A DNA stretch of 64,000 nt, taken from positions 73,076,633 through 73,140,632 of the forward strand of contig OY294068.1 of NCBI GenBank assembly GCA_958510875.1, given 5' to 3'. The position numbers were made by a program, and so were the translations under genes. This stretch comes from Endomychus coccineus. Lineage: Eukaryota > Arthropoda > Insecta > Coleoptera > Endomychidae. The stretch's first letter is position 1; every line of letters begins with the position of its first letter. The notes beneath the pieces were generated by a model. The model saw only the letters and a program-made list of their open reading frames with translations. It searched no databases and had not been told where the DNA came from. Below, piece after piece: positions 57,341-64,000 of this stretch.

Positions 57341-59603
57341 TTGAACTTAAACTATAGTGATCAAAATTTGAATCCTAATTTCCTTAAAATATCCCATCCT
57401 ATAAATTCACATTCATCTAAAAACATATTTAAACGCGCTGGTTTAGCTTTGATTCGGGAACGAATTAAGTATACTAGACGCGAGATCAATTTCATCAATA
57501 TAACCCTCTTCGGCCTTCACCTTGAACTTTCAAATACCCTTTCAGCATCCGATTGGTTGGTTCTCGACCGAATTACATATGATCAAGCCTATCAAATTCG
57601 TACCCTCAATTCCAAACGTTATATTCAAAAATTCAATAAGCTTCTTGCCTACCAAAGGTCTCTCTACTGTGGTTAATTTATCTTCACATACCCTTACTGA
57701 AGCAGAACAATCAGTTCTATCTGAAGGTCCTAATTTCGCTTTCTCCCCCAAAAATATTCCCACGACATCCATTATTTCTGCTGTAGAAACATCCCTACAT
57801 AAAGTCCCCCATCTCGAAGCAGATGAAATTCGTTTCGGAACTGCTAAAATTCTTCGCCACTCCAAGATTCCTGAATCAAATTGCCCTGAACCTTTAACTC
57901 AAGATCTCAATTTACTCAGATCAAATCCTGATTCATCTATTTTGAGGACTGATAAAGGAAACTCCACTGTTGTCATGAATCGTTCCGATTATGATAACAA
58001 AATCCTGCAACATCTGCAAACTAATTCCTATAAGCTCCTTCCAAAAGATCCCACCTTCTCCATAAAACGTTCAGTTTCACAAATTATCCGTCATTCTTTC
58101 CTTCCTGATTCAGATAAGAAATTTCTTATCCCCCATTGTTCAATATGTCCCCGTTTATACGGTTGGCGTAAAATTCATAAGCCCTCAGTTCCCCTGAGAC
58201 CAATTGTCAGCACTGTCGGATCCCCTACTTATAAACTCTCTCGATATCTGTCTTCTGTTCTCAAACCTCTTGTAGGTGATTCCAATAGTTTTATCCTAAA
58301 TTCCTTTCATTTCGTTGAAAAGCTCCAAACGCTAAAAGTTGACCCTGGCGATTTGCTCGTCAGCTTCGACATCCAATCACTGTTTACCAATGTTCCCATT
58401 CCAGACACCCTTTCCATAATTTCTCAATTGTTACCTCCCAAAAACATTTCAACGGACTTGCTCCCGTTAATTGATATTTGTCTATCCTCCACATATTTTC
58501 TATACGATGGCAAGTTTTACGAGCAGTTCTCGGGAGCTGCCATGGGTTCCCCACTTTCTCCAATCATTGCTAATATCTTCATGGGAGCTTTTAAACAAGA
58601 TGCCATTGACTCATCTGTTCTCAAGACGAAATGTTGGTTTAGATATGTCGATGATACTTTTGTTATTTGGCAACATGGTCGCGAAAAGCTTGTTCCTTTC
58701 ATCAATCACTTAAATTCATTACATCTCAATATCCTTTTCACCATGGAAGTCGAATCGCAAGGTTCACTCCCGTTCCTAGATGTATTGGTTAGTCGACAGA
58801 TTGACGGTACTTTAGGACATTCTGTGTATCGAAAACCCACTCATACCGATAGATACCTCAATGTTCTTTCCCACCACCACCCTGCCCCAAAGCAATCTGT
58901 CATAAACTCCCTGGTCCACAGAGCTGTCAACTTATCTCAACATCAATCCTTGAAATCAGAATTGAAACATCTTTCATCTACCTTATTATCAAACAATTTC
59001 TCCCATTACAACATTCAAAAAGCCATAAAGAAATACACTTCACCTAAAATTTCAAATCGACCTGAGCGAGAAACCCTCCCGCCTGCTTTATCCACGGCCT
59101 ATCTTCCATATATTGAAAATATAACAAATCGAATTTCCAAAATCCTCAAAAAACATTATATTTCTACCCGTTTTTCCACACTTCCAAAATTATCTCAGTT
59201 TTACAAACCTATCAAAGATCCCCTTCCTCCTCTACACTTAGAAGGTGTTTACAGCATTCCCTGTTCTTGCGGTAAAGTCTACATTGGTGAAACAGGTCGT
59301 ACAGTAACTCGTGTGAAAGAACATGAGCGCTGTACAAGGCTTCGTGACACCAGTAGATCTGCACTTGCGGAACACAAGTTCATCACTAATCATCAAATCC
59401 TTTTTGAAGATACTAAAATAATAGCCCGAACCCCAAACTTCTATCAGCGAAAAATCCTTGAAACTATAGAAATTCCAAAACATCCGAATAATCTGAACCG
59501 TGACTCAGGATATTACCTTCCCAACAGTTGGAAACCCATCCTCGAAAATTCCACTTCGCACATGATCACACAACGGCAGGGTCAGCTGCCGGAAGGGAGT
59601 TAA
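57341..59603 (+). CDS. Penelope-like reverse transcriptase + GIY-YIG endonuclease (one 5' frameshift)
   Basis: Most of the protein lies in one open frame, 57522-59603 (693 codons). RT motif A has FDIQSLFTN (Asp283), motif B GAAMGSPLSPIIANIF (338-353), motif C YVDD (375-378), and a thumb region HTDRYLN at 441-447. The GIY-YIG nuclease starts at VYSIPCSCG (576-584; Cys581/583), with VYIGETGR (586-593), His601 and metal-binding Glu647. The true N terminus (RERIKYTRREINF...) is in another frame, 57341-57676. Homologous sense passes from that frame to the main frame near 57650-57665, so the first ~40 residues after the ATG at 57522 are spurious. Everything after the slip is intact, which marks a recent copy. 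PLE RTs prime at nicked DNA ends. Confidence 0.88.
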
Positions 59604-59701
59604 CCACCGGAATAAAGGCAGTGAACTGTATAGCGTGAAGGGTTTTTCCTACAATAAATACAGCTACAGAATAAAAACAGTTTCAGTACAAGCCTCAAGC
59701 C

Positions 59702-59744
59702 TGCCCTGAAGATGCCACCTGTAATGGTTGGCGAAACTTCGGCA
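59702..59744 (+). ncRNA. Hammerhead ribozyme copy in right repeat of PLE lineage A, stem III mutated
   Basis: Stem I and box CUGAAGA are kept, but stem III reads ACUU instead of ACGU, so it should be impaired. Confidence 0.65.
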
Positions 59745-59833
59745 TCAAGTCGAGCTATTGTGACGCGTAATCCATCCGGAAGCTAAGAATTTTCAAGATT
59801 AGCTATACGCGGAAGTCTACTATCCAAGATATA

Positions 59834-60562
59834 CAGGGTGTCCTCGAACTGCGTGGCCAAAATAAAACCGAAGATTCTTTGATTCGAAAAAAATTTGATG
59901 AGCCTTTTTACTTTTGCCTCAAGTGTATTTGGCAGGTGAGTTACTGTCAATAATAGCCGTTTTTGAGAGTGGAGCACAGAGCCTTAGAGACCATAGAAAT
60001 TGCTCAAACTTGAGGATGTAAAGTAAAAACTGACAGTTTTGAGAATAAATTCTCCAAATGCGAAAATGACATTAGAAAAGCAAAGGCAACTAAGGTATTT
60101 TAATCAAGTAAAATTAGTTAGCCAAAATTGCAGAGACTCGAAAATTATTTTATTCAAGCTAATCCGTTGATTTTATCAAAATTTTCTAAGAGTAAAAAAA
60201 GTTTTCAAATTAGATAAGCTATCCACATAAGAAATATCGAGTGGATTACATTGACCACAAAAAAGTTCTGGACACTTTTCCGTTACATCCTCAAGTTTAA
60301 GCCATTTCTATGGTCTCTAAGGCCCTGTGCTTCGCTCTCAAAAACGGCCATTATTGACAATAACTCATCTGCCAAATATTGTAAAAGTCCTTCATCACGT
60401 TCTCAAGTTATACCGAAAAAACAAAAGTATTTTTGCTACTTTGAAGCCCTCTACCGGCTAAACAAGACACTTGAGGCAAAAGTTAAAAGGCTCATCAAAT
60501 TATTTTCAAATCAAAGAATCTTCGGTTTTATTTTGGCCACGCAGTTCGAGGACACCACCCTG
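59834..60562. mobile_element. mariner deletion derivative (MITE)
   Basis: CAGGGTGTCCTCGAACT at 59834 (TA before) to the inverse ending at 60562 (TA after). The sequence is closely similar to both arms of the 19917-22246 element, but the transposase is absent. 729 bp. Confidence 0.85.
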
Positions 60563-60869
60563 TATATGTGCATATTCTCAAAAAATATTAATATTTAGAA
60601 AAATCTAAATAAAAATCACTTAAAATTCCAAATAATGTTATCTGAATAACTGAAAATCAAATAGGGACAAAATTTAAAAATCTGGAGTTTTCCAGTTGAA
60701 ATGTGATGATTGTAGCGCTGCTCACTTCAGCATACAACAATATTTAAGAAGCCACCTCCTTGAAAGGGCTCAAATTATGCTAATCATCTCATAGAATTCA
60801 ACCATAAATTTACAGACGTACCTAAAATAGTCTCCAAATTCAAATCTGATCTCTTGTTCAAGTTTCTAC

Positions 60870-62290
60870 CTAGTATATTATACTTTATCATGACCCCGAG
60901 CAGTGTAGGTCAACCAAAATTGAGTGTAGTCTGTCCGTTTAATTAGTATATCAGGGATAATATTTATTTTTTGAGGATGTGTATCAAGACAATCGGCAAT
61001 AGTATTGTGTTTACCTTTTTTATACACATACTCTTCCAGTTCAAGTCTCCATCTGATTGATTTTGAATTAGGTTCTTTCAGATTGCATAGCCAAACGAGT
61101 GGGCGATGATCAGCATAAATCGTAAACCCAAGTATGGTCAGAAATATTTACATGCCCATACTATGACAAAAGCTCTTTTTCGATCATACTGTATCAAGTC
61201 TCTGCCTCGTTTAGTGTTCTTGATGCATTTGGTTTGGTTTATCGGTTTGTCATTTTGTATTTCTTGCGAGAGAACTGAACCAATAGCAAAATTACTTGCG
61301 ACTGTCGTTAGAATAATTCATATTTTGAAGGTTATTATCATGTATTACTTTGGCCTCTTTTTTTGGACATTTTGTCATTGGTTTGATGATTTTTGGAAAA
61401 TCACGTATACATCGTCGGTAATATCCTAAAAGTCCTAAAAACTTTCAATTCTGTCTGGGATTTGGGAATTGGGAAATTTTTAATGATGGATATTTTATCA
61501 GGATTCGGTTTAACTCCTTCAGTAATGTGTCCTAAATATTGTACAGATTTTGTAACAATTCTGATTTGTCAAGTTGGATTTTGAAATTACCTAAGTCTAC
61601 TAATATTAATTTGAGTCGTTCAATGTGTTCTTGAAGATATTTACAAAAATAATTATATCATCTTCTAGATAAACAAGACAAATTTCATGTTGTAGACCTC
61701 TTAACACGTTATCCATAAATCTCTGAAATGTCACGGGTGCATTTTTCAGTCCGAATGGCATACGTTTAAATTCGTAGTTATCTCCTCTACTAGAAAATGC
61801 AATTTTTTCCCTATCTTGATAGTCTACCTCTATTTGATGGAATCCGCTTGCTGAATCAATGGTAGTGAAATAATTTAATTTAACTAACTTGTCGAGAATA
61901 TCTGTTATGTTGGGAAATGGATACTTATCAATATCATCTACTCTACGATCATTAAGTGATCTGTAATCTACAACTACTCTCCATTTTTTACGATCTCATG
62001 CGTCCAATTTTTTTCGGCACAATCCATATCGGACTAGACCATGGTGAAACGCTGTATTTCGATCCTATGAATTTCAGGGTAACGGTAAGATTCAGTGTAT
62101 ATATAGGAGTTTCGCCTTTTAATTTGATTTTATGATTAAAGTCATCAGTGAATCGCGAAGGTATGTTTTCACAGTAAAATATGTCACTATATCCTGAACA
62201 ATGTGTTTTGATAGCTGTTTTCTCTTCTTTATTACAATGATCTAATCTGAGATTATTCAAATTTTGAGTCAATAATTTTTCTTGTTTCAC
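60870..62290 (-). pseudogene. Errantivirus pol: reverse transcriptase and RNase H remnant
   Basis: 62290-61988 encodes a conserved pre-RT segment (YSDIFYCENIPSRFTDDFNH) and SPWSSPIWIVPKK, the start of the gypsy RT. Further left, in shifting frames, lie KFKNAP-like, [38 protein letters not shown] (connection domain) and, near 61290-61230, [10 protein letters not shown]. Many stops. Confidence 0.65.
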
Positions 62291-62659
62291 GTATTGCTAT
62301 AAGTTGTTTGAAATGTTTACTGGGGCTTTGGCATCTCTGCGCCATTACCAAAATTCATGTGATCTAAAATAGTTAGTTTCACAGGAATTTTAACTAATTT
62401 TCCAACGCCTGAAAGTATAATAACTGTACAGATTGAATAATTTCCATCCTTAGTGGAAGTTTCGGATTCATTGCATTAAGTGTTCTTAGTTGTCACGTTT
62501 ACATTTCCATTTAATTTCTTAAGTTTGCGCCTAAAGTTTCATTATCATTGATTATTTCATTCACGCATGGCTCCACCTATAAAAAGTCATGAATTTGGTC
62601 ACATGATATGCAATATGCCAATGTGATCGATTATTCATGTGAATGAAGAAATATGAGCG

Positions 62660-63084
62660 GCTATTTTGTTCGTTTGTATAAGAGTGCTATGATAAGTGTC
62701 AAAATTAGACGTAACATTCACTCAAAATTGAAAATGTCTCGTTTTGCTTTATGTTCCATTACGGAAATTTGTGAACATATAAGCAAATCCGTCCCAGAAA
62801 ATACCAAAAAGAGTAAAGAGTCTGTCCCGAAATAATTTATATATAATTATGCATTTTGTGCGACTACCCCAACTCTCGTAATAGCCGAAATACTGAAAGA
62901 TTGGGCATGGAATATGAGTAAACAAAATGGCGAGGAATATGAAGAGTGTAGAATGTGGAATTCAATAGCGAAAACTCTCCAGGAATTATACTTCACTAAA
63001 CATAAACGAAAGATATCGAATTCCAAAGTGACAGGCATGCGCGTAATACAAAAAGTTGAATTATATGTTGATAAACGTATATGA
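62660..63084 (+). pseudogene. Tyrosine-recombinase-like (Crypton/QRICH1-type N-terminal) fragment
   Basis: The plus frame starting near ATG 62734 gives MSRFALCSITEICEHISKSV...ENTKKSKESV, then after a stop ATTPTLVIAEILKDWAWNM...WNSIAKTLQELYF. This resembles the SAM-like N-terminal arm (core-binding region) of eukaryotic tyrosine recombinases of the Crypton/DUF3504 group common in insects. The catalytic part with Arg and Tyr is missing. It lies opposite to, and between, errantivirus RT and protease. Confidence 0.45.
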
Positions 63085-63089
63085 ATGAT

Positions 63090-63505
63090 TGGCTTGCGTT
63101 CAGTTTATCGAAAGTGACAAATATAACCGGAATCTTACCGAATGATTGTGTGGTCTTCACGAAATAATTTTCCTAAATATCACTCGACTATGACACTTCA
63201 ATTATTTATCTCGTACAACTTGTATTTTAAGACGATTCAATTGGACCATATGAACATTAATAATCTAAGTATAACTCCCTGGAGCTCAAGCTCTCGAGCA
63301 TTATTCACATTATATGTTCATATTGTCTAGTCAAATTATCTCAAAATTCAAAGTACTATCGATAGAATTATGACGGAAATAATAGTCTTGGGATATTATA
63401 CCTCCGAATATTTTAAATATCGGTATTTTTATAACTTCATTATGGTAACTGATATTGAATTTTTCTTGGTATACTTTTGATACAATTTACGAACGATTTT
63501 TGGAT
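63090..63505. other. No gene seen
   Basis: AT-rich stretch between the recombinase-like fragment and the protease remnant. Confidence 0.4.
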
Positions 63506-63590
63506 TGATAAGACTTCTAATACTACCAGTATCCACCGGGATATCAAAAATTATCTTGGTCAAGGGTGGTTGTGGAATCTAAAACGTGTG
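63480..63590 (-). pseudogene. Errantivirus aspartic protease remnant
   Basis: The minus frame reads FDIPVDTGSIRSLINPKIV, the retroviral-type protease active site DTGS and its flank. Confidence 0.6.
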
Positions 63591-63896
63591 TCTTACTTTA
63601 CGTTGGAAATAATTATGTCATAATTAATTTGAAGTTTCTAAAAGTGTGAAATTTCGCAATTTTATACGAATATTGTAACACTCAGAAGTCTTTAGCGCTT
63701 TGGACTCCGGGATTTTCACGTGGCCTATCGAAATTAGAAGGTTCGAATTATCTGAAAACATAACTGCATGAACGCCAGACGTCCTATGTAGTTAGCTACG
63801 AACGAAATGATTTTGACATATGCCTCGAGGAGCTCGCTGCGCGTAAGTTGGAGTTTATACATTTTACCTCGGTCTTGTTAATTTGGGGCCGTTTCT

Positions 63897-63917
63897 TGCC
63901 CCGTGCGACCGGCGCCA
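63897..63917 (-). promoter_or_regulatory. Possible primer-binding site and LTR boundary
   Basis: On the minus strand TGGCGCCGGTCGCACGGGG directly follows TTAGAAC. TGGCGCC starts are common for Ty3/gypsy primer-binding sites. The LTR would extend past the right edge, so this cannot be tested here. Confidence 0.3.
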
Positions 63918-64000
63918 GTTCTAATAAAGTGTTTCTGGCTATAGGCCTCTAGCTTTTACCCGCTTCGTGTATAATTTAGTCGCGAGAAAATTCTCTTTGG

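Larger units (their letters stand above)
57238..59800 (+). mobile_element. Nearly full-length Penelope-like element, lineage A, with inverted terminal repeats
   Basis: About 110 bp at 57238-57348 is inverted at 59690-59797 (GAAAATTCTTGGCTTCCGGA at the left edge). The body encodes RT and GIY-YIG on the plus strand. It sits within errantivirus pol. Confidence 0.85.
48200..63917 (-). mobile_element. Decayed errantivirus-like (Ty3/gypsy with env) provirus, framework of this region
   Basis: Minus-strand blocks appear in the expected order from right to left: protease (about 63570), RT (about 62290-60870), integrase (55656-54450), env start (about 54060), env middle (53430, 51770, 49330) and env C-terminal membrane segment (about 48700). 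Five or more younger insertions lie between them. All frames are broken. Gag was not recognised. The outer limits are approximate. Confidence 0.65.

Noticed and set aside
57542..58705. Minus and alternate-frame ORFs across the PLE
   Set aside because: Shadows of the RT frame; they lack motifs of their own.
1..64000. tRNA and rRNA genes
   Set aside because: No cloverleaf with A/B boxes and no rRNA-like conserved block was seen on either strand by reading; a program scan was not possible.

Overview
This is AT-rich nuclear DNA of an animal, almost certainly an insect (a beetle is plausible but not proven). It has spliced genes with short GT-AG introns, a TATA/initiator promoter, TTAA- and TA-targeted DNA transposons, an errantivirus-type retroelement and many Penelope-like elements (PLEs). 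I saw no bacterial operons, tRNA, rRNA or CRISPR.

The only clear host gene is the first coding exon of a K+-dependent Na+/Ca2+ exchanger (SLC24/NCKX; 34764-35519, minus), with a GTAAGT donor and a TATA/Inr promoter. No other exon of it was found, so all DNA to its left may be one transposon-filled intron.

At the left edge (1-5724) is a gene cluster of Polinton/adintovirus type. The minus strand carries a family-B DNA polymerase (cut by the window edge), a small protein that may bind single-stranded DNA, an RNase H-like/zinc protein and a frame-broken ORF pair. Between them, on the plus strand, lies a seven-exon gene whose six short introns all join in frame; I cannot assign it to a family. 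The divergent promoters of the left genes share three tandem enhancer-like repeats. A minisatellite rich in TGACAGCTGTCA palindromes lies to the right.

From 7 to 48 kb the DNA is layered transposon remains: MULE/FLYWCH, two hAT elements, a piggyBac holding a non-LTR retrotransposon and itself inside a long-inverted-repeat element, a BEL/Pao scrap, several DD41D-type mariners with 0.45-0.6 kb inverted repeats, MITEs, and PLE pieces of about five lineages.

From about 48.2 to 63.9 kb the framework is a decayed errantivirus-like provirus on the minus strand (protease, RT, integrase, env). It is split by a 2.3 kb PLE palindrome with a 16 bp target duplication, a foldback element, a jockey/CR1 fragment, a nearly full-length PLE, a mariner deletion derivative and a tyrosine-recombinase-like fragment.

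The most notable observations are: (1) the seven-exon gene inside the PolB cluster; (2) four PLE inverted dimers whose arms are separated by similar 15-21 nt asymmetric spacers; and (3) hammerhead-ribozyme folds in several PLE families, one with complete stems and one lineage that repeatedly carries a paired C3U/G8A core change.
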